Below are positions 1-6,156 of a stretch of 7,752 nucleotides of DNA, piece by piece. How positions within the stretch are numbered: position 1 is the stretch's first letter; the number at the start of each line of letters is the position of its first letter. The translations under genes were made by a program, and so were the position numbers. The DNA comes from Deltaproteobacteria bacterium (GTDB lineage Bacteria; Desulfobacterota; DSM-4660; Desulfatiglandales; Desulfatiglandaceae): the NCBI GenBank assembly GCA_029932035.1, contig JAOZQV010000177.1, positions 1-7,752 on the forward strand. The letters run 5' to 3'. The notes under the pieces were generated by a model. The model saw only the letters and a program-made list of their open reading frames with translations, was not told the origin of the DNA and made no database searches.

Positions 1-21
1 CGTCAGAAAGCACCCTCTATT

Positions 22-96
22 GTCATTCCCGTGAAAACGGGAATCCAGGAAAATCAATCCCGCGCAGCGGGAGACGCCCGCTTTCGCGGGAGTGAC
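22..96. repeat. cluster of three small palindromes (REP-like, dRS3-like)
   Basis: Three hairpins lie in a row. The first, at 25-44, is ATTCCCGT/ACGGGAAT, a perfect 8-bp stem closed by a GAAA tetraloop. The second, at 59-71, is CCCGC/GCGGG with a 3-base loop. The third, at 77-90, is CCCGC/GCGGG around TTTC. The third copy with its flanks (73-96) is roughly the reverse complement of the first with its flanks (22-45): both read GTCA-TCCC-GAAA-GGG in opposite orientation, as in a paired REP unit. The first palindrome fits ATTCCC-N8-GGGAAT, the pattern known for dRS3 repeats of Neisseria. No transposase is present, so these are presumably non-autonomous intergenic repeats. Confidence 0.75.
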
Positions 97-106
97 GGCC
101 GTGGAG

Positions 107-133
107 ACTTTTTACATGGGCATCAATATTGAT
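107..133 (+). repeat. dispersed repeat, copy 1
   Basis: The 14 bases ACTTTTTACATGGG (107-120) recur exactly at 4986-4999. The next 13 bases match at 10 positions, giving 24 of 27 identical. This copy ends in the perfect palindrome ATCAATATTGAT (122-133). It lies just past the 3' end of the leftward DUF1844 gene, between it and the palindrome cluster. The rest of the spacer up to 167 holds a low-complexity stretch (GCGT at 144 and 155) and no convincing terminator with a T-run for the leftward operon. Confidence 0.6.
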
Positions 134-167
134 CCTGAATATCCGCGTTTATCTGCGTCCTATATCG

Positions 168-557
168 CTACTTGGCCTTTACAAAATGCCATCTGAGGTC
201 GGTCAGGATGTTCTCAATAAATTGTTTCTCTTCTTCAGAGAGGTTTCCCTCGGTCTTTTCCTTTAGCATGGCAATGGTATCAATGGCATGTTTGGCTAAG
301 GCCAGGTCCTTCCTTTTTTCCCCTGTCCCGGGATCAGGGATTTCCCCGAAATGAAGGAAGGCCGTAGAACTCAGGCTTAGAATCAGGGAGGAAAAGTTGA
401 CCTCTGGCAGGGGAGGCGTCTCGGCCTCCTTTTTTTGGGGCTCTTCTTTTGGTTCTTCCTTTACCTTTTCTTCTGTGGAGTCCTTTTCTTTGGGTTCACC
501 CTTATCATCAAAAGCGCGTCTGTCCTTTATGACAAATCCTTTTTCTTCCTCTGGCAT
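168..557 (-). CDS. DUF1844 domain-containing protein
   Basis: A 129-residue cytoplasmic protein of unknown function, with no signal peptide or membrane helix. Residues 1-48 are highly charged and rich in Glu, Lys and Pro, so probably disordered. Residues 52-125 form the conserved DUF1844 core: a hydrophobic segment (FSSLILSLSSTAFLHFG), a PDP turn, then two helices (DLALAKHAIDTIAMLKEKT and LSEEEKQFIENILTDLRWHF). The start at 557 is chosen over an in-frame ATG at 632 because it has AGGAGA six bases upstream (564-569), and the 632 start would put 25 residues inside serA. The Shine-Dalgarno overlaps the TAG stop of serA, so the two genes are almost surely co-transcribed and perhaps translationally coupled. 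The link to serine synthesis is positional only. Confidence 0.85.
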   Translation of the reverse strand: MPEEEKGFVIKDRRAFDDKGEPKEKDSTEEKVKEEPKEEPQKKEAETPPLPEVNFSSLILSLSSTAFLHFGEIPDPGTGEKRKDLALAKHAIDTIAMLKEKTEGNLSEEEKQFIENILTDLRWHFVKAK

Positions 558-567
558 AATATCTCTC

Positions 568-2148
568 CTATAATTCAATCCTTCGTGCTGAGAAGACGTC
601 CTCAAGCGAGCGGATCTCCTCAAGGATTTCATCGCTCACAGTGGATCCGGTTGTTATGAGAACCACATTCTGCTTTTTCTCCGCTTCCTCCCCCACCTGC
701 ATGCGGCCTATGTTAATACTGTGCCCTGCCAAGGCCGAGGTAACTTGGCCTATCACGCCCGGGGTATTTTTGTTGCGAATCAGCAAAATATGTCCCTCGG
801 GAATCGCCTCGAGATAAAAATTGTTAATTCGTAAAATTCTGGGCAGGCTTTTACCAAAGATTGTGCCGGATACGATATTTTCACCTTCTAAGCTCTTTAC
901 GGTGAGCTTGACAAGGCTGGCAAAATCATCAGATGAAGTTCTCTTAGATTCCACCACTTCTATGCCCCTGTCAGCGGCAATATAGGGGGCGTTCACAAAG
1001 TTTACATCATACTTAAGGATAGGCGTCAAAAGCCCTTTCAGCATGGCGGTGGTCAGCGGGGTGACGTTGTGCCGGGTTATGGAGCCGGCATAAAGGACCT
1101 GGACCTCTGTCAGGGCGCTGTCAGCAAGCTGGGCCTGGAGCGAACCCATTCTCTCGAGCAGGGTTACATAGGGCCGCAGGACCGTCATCAGTTCTGTGCT
1201 GACACTGGGCACATTGACGGCGTTTTTCACCGTTCCATGAAGGAGGTAGGAAATGATTTGTTTGGCCACGTCCTCGGCCACATTATCCTGGGCTTCTTTG
1301 GTGGATGCTCCGAGATGAGGGGTACAGATGAAATTCGGCAATTCCATCAGACTAATTTTTCCGGGCGGCTCGGTCACGAATACGTCAAAGGCCGCTCCCC
1401 CGAGATGGCCTGATTTCAGGGCATCATACACGTCATCCTCATTTATAATGCCTCCCCGTGCACAGTTGATCAGCATTGCGCCCTTTTTCATCTTTGAGAT
1501 GATATCCTTATTGATCAAGTTGTTGGTCTCTTCTGTCTTAGGCGTGTGTATGGTAATATAGTCAGCCCGGTCTAAGAGTGTGTCAAGGGAGACAGGCTCA
1601 AGGTCGAGCTTTTCTATGTTCTGCGGTTTGATGTAGGGGTCATAGACAATGACTTTCATCTTCATCCCCTTGGCCCTGTCAGCTACTATCCGGCCGATAT
1701 GTCCCACGCCGATGAGCCCCAATGTCTTGTTAAAAAGCTCCTGGCCCTTTAGCTTCTTCTTCTCCCATTTGCCTTCCTTGAGTGAGGCCGTGGCCTGGGG
1801 GATATTTCTCGACAGGGCCATGATCATGGCGATGGTATGCTCGGCAGTGGTAATGGTGTTCCCATCAGGGGTGTTCATGACCACGATTCCACGATGACTT
1901 GCCGCAGGTATATCCACATTATCCAGACCGATTCCGGCCCGACCGATGACCTTCAGGCGATCGGCCGATTCAAGGATATCTGGAGTGACCCTGGTGGCGC
2001 TCCGGATAACAAGGCCGTCGTAAAGGCCTATTATCCCTTTCAGCTCTTCAGGGGTAAGGCCGGTATTAACGTCTACATCAATTCCAGGTGTTTCCTGGAA
2101 AATCTCTACTCCCACATCAGACAACGGATCACTTACTAAAACTTTCAT
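568..2148 (-). CDS. serA: D-3-phosphoglycerate dehydrogenase
   Basis: Oxidises 3-phosphoglycerate to 3-phosphohydroxypyruvate with NAD+, the first committed step of serine synthesis in the cytoplasm. At 526 residues it is the long form of the family: N-terminal substrate domain (about 1-100), Rossmann NAD domain (about 101-290), an intervening ASB-type domain (about 318-445) and a C-terminal ACT domain (about 452-526) of the kind that senses serine. Visible motifs are the dinucleotide fingerprint GVGHIG at 147-152 with acidic D170 ending the second strand, catalytic R231 (NCARGG), E260 (DVFVTEPP) and H278 (PHLGAST). All catalytic residues are present. The ATG at 2148 has AGGAGA six bases upstream and a promoter about 30 bases away. 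Serine feedback through the ACT domain is likely from family knowledge but not shown by the sequence. Confidence 0.97.
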   Translation of the reverse strand: MKVLVSDPLSDVGVEIFQETPGIDVDVNTGLTPEELKGIIGLYDGLVIRSATRVTPDILESADRLKVIGRAGIGLDNVDIPAASHRGIVVMNTPDGNTITTAEHTIAMIMALSRNIPQATASLKEGKWEKKKLKGQELFNKTLGLIGVGHIGRIVADRAKGMKMKVIVYDPYIKPQNIEKLDLEPVSLDTLLDRADYITIHTPKTEETNNLINKDIISKMKKGAMLINCARGGIINEDDVYDALKSGHLGGAAFDVFVTEPPGKISLMELPNFICTPHLGASTKEAQDNVAEDVAKQIISYLLHGTVKNAVNVPSVSTELMTVLRPYVTLLERMGSLQAQLADSALTEVQVLYAGSITRHNVTPLTTAMLKGLLTPILKYDVNFVNAPYIAADRGIEVVESKRTSSDDFASLVKLTVKSLEGENIVSGTIFGKSLPRILRINNFYLEAIPEGHILLIRNKNTPGVIGQVTSALAGHSINIGRMQVGEEAEKKQNVVLITTGSTVSDEILEEIRSLEDVFSARRIEL

Positions 2149-2177
2149 GGAATTTCTCCTAACATTAGTTTTTATAC

Positions 2178-2206
2178 AACATACCCATAATGCTAAGGTG
2201 TGTCAA
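2178..2206 (-). promoter_or_regulatory. sigma70-type promoter for serA
   Basis: On the minus strand a perfect -35 TTGACA (2206-2201) is separated by 17 bases from a -10 TATGTT (2183-2178, 4 of 6 consensus). The implied transcript would start near 2171 and have a leader of about 22 bases, enough for the Shine-Dalgarno AGGAGA at 2160-2155. Spacing and position both fit; no operator could be identified. Confidence 0.6.
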
Positions 2207-2229
2207 GACCCGTAAATCCAGTTTTATCC

Positions 2230-2258
2230 TTGACTTTTGGCCTGAATTAGTGTAAAAA
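2230..2258 (+). promoter_or_regulatory. candidate distal promoter for the porin gene
   Basis: TTGACT (2230-2235), a 17-base spacer, then TAAAAA (2253-2258). It has the same architecture as the better candidate 113 bases downstream. It would give a very long leader of about 310 bases, so it may be weak or unused. Confidence 0.3.
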
Positions 2259-2342
2259 CTATCCCAAGACGTGCGAATGTAAAGAAATTTTCCGCATTCT
2301 TGTTGAGGGTATTGGGAAAATGGCCCTACAGTGAGAAAATGC

Positions 2343-2371
2343 TTGACATTTCCCTTATAACTTGCTAAAAC
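2343..2371 (+). promoter_or_regulatory. sigma70-type promoter for the porin gene
   Basis: A perfect -35 TTGACA (2343-2348), a 17-base spacer and the -10 TAAAAC (2366-2371, 4 of 6 consensus). Transcription would start near 2378, giving a leader of about 200 bases before the porin ATG. A hairpin AAGGC/GCCTT lies at 2379-2399, almost exactly at the predicted 5' end. The rest of the 2149-2577 spacer is AT-rich and holds no gene that I can support. Confidence 0.5.
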
Positions 2372-2577
2372 TCACAAGAAGGCTAAATATATAGGCCTTC
2401 ATTATAGATAAGATCGTGAGATTTGTGTCGGGTTTTAAGGATATTGTGTGATTTCTAAATTAAAAACTTCTTAATAAATGGAAAGGAGGCGATAAAACTT
2501 ATAATTTTTTTTACGAGTTTAATTGAGTTTGAGTGAAAGAAGTTTAACCAAAAACAATTTCGTAGGAGGAGAGAGTA

Positions 2578-3792
2578 ATGAAGAAACTATTTGTAATTGG
2601 TATGGCAGCTCTGCTGCTTGTTGCTTTTACAATGCCTGCCATGGCAAAGGTAAAGATCGGCGGTATTATATTTACTGATTTCTATTTCATGGACAGGGAT
2701 AAGGAAAACGCTGCATTCAGGGGCGTCGCTGACGGGACAACGTCTTATAATGTAACAGCCATTCAGGTGCCGAATATCACCCGTCTGTATGCGCGCTGGA
2801 CGAATGAAGACAACGTCGGGATGTATATCGAGCTTGGCCTTGGGCAGAGCGGCGGTAATATGGATTTTAGCAGTTCCAACAGCGTCAGCCTCAGGCATGC
2901 CTATGGATGGTGGGATATCAACCCGAATTTTCGGATCATGGCCGGTAAGTCAACCACCCCCTTCTCACCCCTGAACCCATCTCAGTTGTTAGGTACAAGG
3001 TCGGGAAGTGTCAATATCATTGGTGTGGGCTACGGCGATTACTATTCCAGCAGAGAAACGCAGGTTAGGGGAACGTTTAAATTCGGTAAGGTGGCAAAAC
3101 TCGAAATCGCCCTGGTGGATCCCAATGGGACCATGGCCGGCGGTACGAACGCAAGCTACAACATGTGGCCGGCGGGCCCCTGGTTTGACTATTCCGCGAA
3201 TAACACCGTCATCCCCAGGATCGATGTCGGTGTTCCCATCTACCTGGGTCCGGTCGCACTGTATCCCGGTTTCTTGTATCAGAACCGGAGCATCGACAAT
3301 GGCGTCGGCCTTACTGGCGGGCCTGTGGATGATAATGTGACCACCTGGATCGGCTCCTTCGGCCTCAAGGGTGGGTTCGGTCCGTTCGGGTTTGCGGCCG
3401 AAATCAACTATGGCGAGAACTGGGGCAACACCCGGGGTCTGGCTGGTGTAACCCCGTCATCAATAATATCCTTTGCGTCCTTAAAATCGGACAATGGTAT
3501 TAACAATGCCCAGACCTACAGCTTCTGGGTTGACCTTTCCTATAAGTTTGGTCCGGTGACGCCGCATATTATGTACGGCCAGCAGCATACCGACAACAAG
3601 TTCGATGTTCTTAAGATGGAAGCTAAGACCTCGATGTTTGGTTTCAGTGTCCCCATTGACCTGGCCAAAGGCTTCAGGTTACGTCCCGAGGTAATGTGGT
3701 ATGACGACGGAGACATCGATATTGACGGTATGGACTCAGTAAAGTTTGGCAAGTACGCCATCTACGGTGTCCAGTTCCAGATCACATTCTAA
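2578..3792 (+). CDS. porin-like outer membrane beta-barrel protein
   Basis: A 404-residue exported protein. Residues 1-23 are a typical Sec signal peptide (MKK, a hydrophobic core, cleavage after AMA23). The mature part is rich in Gly, aromatic residues and alternating polar/hydrophobic strands, such as NITRLYARWT, FRIMAGKST, TFKFGKVAKLEIALV and YSFWVDLSYKFGPVTPHIMYGQQ. It ends in QFQITF, the terminal-Phe strand recognised by the BAM assembly machinery. There is no SLH domain or lipobox. A run of aspartates (six Asp in residues 376-386) probably sits in the last outward loop. The ATG has AGGAGGA seven bases upstream (2564-2570). It is monocistronic, with its own promoter and a strong terminator. 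It resembles uncharacterised deltaproteobacterial porins; pore specificity cannot be told from sequence. Confidence 0.85.
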   Translation: MKKLFVIGMAALLLVAFTMPAMAKVKIGGIIFTDFYFMDRDKENAAFRGVADGTTSYNVTAIQVPNITRLYARWTNEDNVGMYIELGLGQSGGNMDFSSSNSVSLRHAYGWWDINPNFRIMAGKSTTPFSPLNPSQLLGTRSGSVNIIGVGYGDYYSSRETQVRGTFKFGKVAKLEIALVDPNGTMAGGTNASYNMWPAGPWFDYSANNTVIPRIDVGVPIYLGPVALYPGFLYQNRSIDNGVGLTGGPVDDNVTTWIGSFGLKGGFGPFGFAAEINYGENWGNTRGLAGVTPSSIISFASLKSDNGINNAQTYSFWVDLSYKFGPVTPHIMYGQQHTDNKFDVLKMEAKTSMFGFSVPIDLAKGFRLRPEVMWYDDGDIDIDGMDSVKFGKYAIYGVQFQITF

Positions 3793-3845
3793 ACGCTAAT
3801 ATCTAGCCAAGGGTCTTATACGCGTAGGCCCCTGTAAAACCAGGA

Positions 3846-3880
3846 GCCTCCTTCCTTAAGCTAAGGAAGGGGGCTTTTTT
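3846..3880 (+). terminator. intrinsic terminator of the porin gene
   Basis: A 13-bp stem (3846-3858 with 3862-3874, one G-T wobble) with the 3-base loop AGC, followed directly by six T (3875-3880). It is a textbook Rho-independent terminator 54 bases after the porin stop. The convergent glycosyltransferase stop begins five bases further on. In the minus direction the hairpin is followed only by a weak TTTT tract near 3839-3836, so it may partly serve both genes. A smaller hairpin at 3827-3848 overlaps the first stem bases. Confidence 0.9.
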
Positions 3881-3884
3881 ATGA

Positions 3885-4645
3885 TCACTCTCTTTCTTTT
3901 ATCCTTAATTCCCATGCCTTTGCATGCTTGAGAAATACGTACCAGGCAGAATTGACGGCAATAATAAAACCAGGAAGACCATCGAGAAAACCGAACTTCC
4001 ACAAATAACACTCCAAAAACTTGGCAAAAATATGCACAGCGCCTGCCAATACAAAGAGATTGCTCGCAGGGCCATGCCCTTTGGCATAGATATCGGAAAA
4101 ACTGTTTATAGTCGCTACCTGGTCGCCAATAGAGCGATAAACATAGTGAAAGATCGGTTCTGACAGCCGGACCGCCTTCCCGTCGACCGCGAGCTTGTCA
4201 TGCGGATCGATATCGCCCATGCCGCCTTTCCCCTTCGAACAAGGCGTACTTTGCGGTCCGGATACCACCCGCCATGCCTGATCCATCTCCCGAGGTACCT
4301 CGACAATCTCGGCATTGAAAAGCCACATACGTCAGGGGTCACATTATCTAATCTATTACGAATTTCTCTAACAAGGGCATTGGATACTTCCTCATCAGCA
4401 TCGAGGCTCAGGATCCATTCCGATGTAGTCTGCTGTATTGCAAACTGTTTCTGGGCAACATGGCCGGACCATTGGTGATAAATGACCCTGGTTCCCCACT
4501 TTTCGCAAACCGCAAGCGTATCATCACTACTCCCGGAGTCCACGACGACGATCTCGTCAGCAAAGCCTGCGCTTTTCAGCAAGCGACCGATTCGATCCGC
4601 CTCGTTCTTCACTATGATAGCTATGCTTATCTTCGGTCTATCCAT
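3885..4645 (-). pseudogene. family 2 glycosyltransferase (WaaE/KdtX-like), split by a -1 frameshift
   Basis: Two overlapping minus-strand frames together encode one GT2 protein of about 253 residues, the usual length for LPS-core beta-1,4-glucosyltransferases of the WaaE/KdtX type, which add a sugar from a nucleotide donor at the inner membrane. The first frame (4645 to about 4217) has the GT-A start ISIAIIVKNEADRI, the donor-site VVDSGSSDDT (34-43), the metal-binding DAD (82-84) and GGWYPDRKVRLVRRGK (125-140). The second frame (from about 4230 to 3885) continues with GDIDPHDKLAVDGKAVRL, HYVYRS, DQVATINSFSDIYA and the C-terminal amphipathic segment. Read unshifted, the first frame ends at 4115 after about 30 unrelated residues. 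No good Shine-Dalgarno precedes 4645, and an in-frame stop just upstream (4667-4669) rules out an earlier start. It could be a decayed gene, a sequencing error, or a gene using programmed frameshifting. Confidence 0.8.
4217..4232 (-). other. frameshift zone with a slippery heptamer
   Basis: On the minus strand the incoming frame reads ..AGG GGA AAG GCG.., containing G_GGA_AAG (4232-4226), an X_XXY_YYZ heptamer in the correct register for a -1 slip. A slip here gives RRGK-GGMGDIDPHDK, joining both halves without a stop. Alternatively the change could lie in the GGG at 4218-4216, giving GKAAWGDIDPHDK. I saw no strong downstream stem or pseudoknot by eye. A polymerase slip or assembly error in the G run explains the same data. 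Confidence 0.45.
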
Positions 4646-4985
4646 CGTGATAAGAGGGCTTGTGATTCATACGGGTTGTTTTTGAAATAGGGAAGTTATT
4701 TCGTTTAGCTCAGCTTATATGAAGTGAGAAAGAGTAAATATTTCTCGGTAAGAGTATAGAGAAATTCCCCTTATGAGTCAAGGAAAAAGGACCCGCAATA
4801 TGGGAGTATGAGGTTAACTTTTTAAAAGCAGTATATCAATTCTCTTTACTTTGAAGCCATTTGATTTTAGGATGTTTTCCAATATCATAATCTTTATATA
4901 GCCGCAAAAAGGCGCAAAACGCACAAAAAGTAGAACTTTTGCACTGTAATATCAAACAGCTATGAGCCTCAGAAACACGGGTTTA
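4646..4985. other. AT-rich spacer without a gene
   Basis: About 340 bases between the divergent glycosyltransferase and MNT genes, with no supportable coding region. It includes a purine-biased patch at 4902-4940 (GCCGCAAAAAGGCGCAAAAC followed by GCACAAAAAG) and a small hairpin AAAGT/ACTTT at about 4927-4939. The patch resembles low-complexity intergenic repeats of other deltaproteobacterial genomes (from memory, unverified). No promoter could be assigned with confidence. Confidence 0.4.
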
Positions 4986-5012
4986 ACTTTTTACATGGGT
5001 GTCAATCTTGAT
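4986..5012 (+). repeat. dispersed repeat, copy 2
   Basis: The second copy of the element at 107-133, in the same orientation: the first 14 bases are identical, then 10 of 13. Here the terminal palindrome is degenerate (TGTCAATCTTGAT). It ends 26 bases before the MNT start codon, so the leader or promoter of the MNT/HEPN pair lies in or next to this repeat. Confidence 0.6.
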
Positions 5013-5038
5013 AAAGGTCTGAAATCGAAAAAGGGAAG

Positions 5039-5464
5039 ATGACGCGGGTAACTCGGCATACGCTCAGTGAAGAACAACGGCGTGACATTATAAGAGAGAT
5101 CACATCAGTCCTTAGTAGACAACCGGAAATTGTGTTTGCGTTTCTTCACGGGTCTTTTCTCTCTGGTTCGTCCTTCCGGGATATTGATCTGGGTATCTTT
5201 GTGAGAGGCATAGACTCCGCTGATTTCTGGGATTATGAGGCCCGGCGTGCTCAGGAAATCGAAGAAGCACTTAATGGGTTGTACTTAGTTGAACCTAAGG
5301 TGATCAACAAAGCCCCCCTTTCTTTTTGTTATCACGTGATCAGAGGGCGGGCCCTTTTTGTGCGGGATGAAAGATCTGTGACGGAATTCATGGTCCGCGT
5401 TGCACGGAGTTATCTCGACATTGCCCCCATCAGACACAGGTATATGGTAGAGGCCATGACATGA
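5039..5464 (+). CDS. MNT-type nucleotidyltransferase, MntA-like antitoxin
   Basis: A 141-residue minimal nucleotidyltransferase of the polymerase-beta fold. The active-site strand-loop is LHGSFLSGSSFRDIDLGIF: G38-S39, then D48-I49-D50, with E85 in YLVEPKVIN as the likely third carboxylate. The motif is GS-X8-DXD, two residues shorter than the usual GS-X10-DXD. Paired with a HEPN protein, such enzymes act as type VII antitoxins that attach AMP to a tyrosine of the toxin. The stop overlaps the next gene's start in ATGA, so toxin translation is probably coupled to it. The only Shine-Dalgarno is a close, weak AGGGA (5032-5036). An in-frame TAA at 5012-5014 excludes an earlier start upstream of it. 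Confidence 0.85.
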   Translation: MTRVTRHTLSEEQRRDIIREITSVLSRQPEIVFAFLHGSFLSGSSFRDIDLGIFVRGIDSADFWDYEARRAQEIEEALNGLYLVEPKVINKAPLSFCYHVIRGRALFVRDERSVTEFMVRVARSYLDIAPIRHRYMVEAMT

Positions 5465-5889
5465 CATTGCTCAACGTTGACAAGCTGTACGCCAAATTCA
5501 GGGATATCAGAGAATCGCTGGAAAGGCTGAGGTTTTTTGGGGAGATCTCATTAGACGAGTTTTTGAACGACAGAGATAAACAGGACATTGCCAGTTTTCG
5601 GCTTATTGTGGCGACTGAAGCGGCCATCGATACGTGTCTCCATGTTGTTGCAAAGGTCCTCAAGGAAGTTCCGGAGGAATATGCGGGCTGTTTTCAACTC
5701 TTAGGCGATCACGATCTGATTGACCGGGAACTCTCCTTGCGGTTGGCCAAGATGGCCCGGTTTCGAAATTTGTTGGTTCATCGGTATTGGGAGATAGATT
5801 ACTCTCGTATGTATGAAATTATCATCGGCCCTGACCTTGATGATTTGGAAGAATTCATTATTCAGATCAGCCTGTTGAATGATAGGTGA
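5461..5889 (+). CDS. HEPN (DUF86) ribonuclease, HepT-like toxin
   Basis: A 142-residue, mostly helical protein of the DUF86/HepT family. The HEPN ribonuclease motif R-X4-H-X-Y is intact: R102, H107 and Y109 in RNLLVHRY. The earlier helix with DIASFRLIVATEAAIDTCLHVV (42-63) is also typical. In the characterised HepT/MntA system this motif cuts RNA and its tyrosine is AMPylated by the partner; Y109 is the equivalent here by motif position. The start ATG lies inside the last codons of the MNT gene (4-base overlap), with no independent Shine-Dalgarno needed. All catalytic residues are present, so the toxin is probably active when not modified. I saw no terminator after 5889. Confidence 0.88.
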   Translation: MTLLNVDKLYAKFRDIRESLERLRFFGEISLDEFLNDRDKQDIASFRLIVATEAAIDTCLHVVAKVLKEVPEEYAGCFQLLGDHDLIDRELSLRLAKMARFRNLLVHRYWEIDYSRMYEIIIGPDLDDLEEFIIQISLLNDR

Positions 5890-5918
5890 AAGAGGCCATC
5901 GTCCGCTATGCTTGTTTT

Positions 5919-5984
5919 ACCACGAAGGCCACGAAGGAATCCGATAAAAACAATAACTTCGTGTTTCTTCGTGCCCTTCGTGGT
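5919..5984. repeat. large inverted repeat
   Basis: The left arm at 5919-5939 begins ACCACGAAGG and repeats CACGAAGG; the right arm at 5964-5984 ends CCTTCGTGGT. The arms are complementary at 19 of 21 positions, one of the two others being a possible G-U pair, around a 24-base loop that holds another CTTCGTG. The arms are themselves made of a CACGAAGG-type 10-base tandem. Similar elements are common between genes in deltaproteobacteria (from memory). An open frame at 5908-6093 runs through it and is not a gene. The stem is not followed by a T-run, so it is not a standard terminator. Confidence 0.7.
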
Positions 5985-6053
5985 GAATAAACACTTGCGG
6001 GATTGGAATCAAACTAAAATTACCTGCCCGGATTTATTGAGAAGATACAGTAA

Positions 6054-6083
6054 GATTATGATTACGATTAAGATTACGATTAA
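6054..6083 (+). repeat. hexamer tandem repeat (GATTAN x5)
   Basis: Five consecutive hexamers: GATTAT, GATTAC, GATTAA, GATTAC, GATTAA. It lies about 75 bases upstream of the binding-protein start, in an AT-rich leader. Further down, a 5-bp hairpin AGGAC/GTCCT is at 6101-6115. Apart from these and the inverted repeat, the 5890-6156 spacer shows no convincing promoter. Confidence 0.75.
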
Positions 6084-6156
6084 GAAATATTGATGATCAT
6101 AGGACATAGGGTCCTTGTGAGATAGTAACAACCATTTAATTTGTGAGGAGGGAACC

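Noticed and set aside
22..96. CRISPR array made from the leading palindromes
   Set aside because: The units are inverted relative to one another, very short, and lack regular spacers or cas genes.
558..632. 25-residue N-terminal extension of the DUF1844 protein
   Set aside because: It lies inside the 3' end of serA and lacks a ribosome binding site; the ATG at 557 has a good one and matches the domain family.
3924..4690. Plus-strand open frames opposite the glycosyltransferase
   Set aside because: They are antisense shadows; the minus-strand frames carry recognisable GT2 motifs.
4902..4945. Terminator or small RNA in the A-rich patch
   Set aside because: The stem is only about five pairs and has no T-run, so it is not distinguishable from low-complexity sequence.
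5908..6093. 61-codon plus-strand open frame after the HEPN gene
   Set aside because: It runs through the inverted repeat and the hexamer array, has no Shine-Dalgarno, and its translation is low-complexity at the end.
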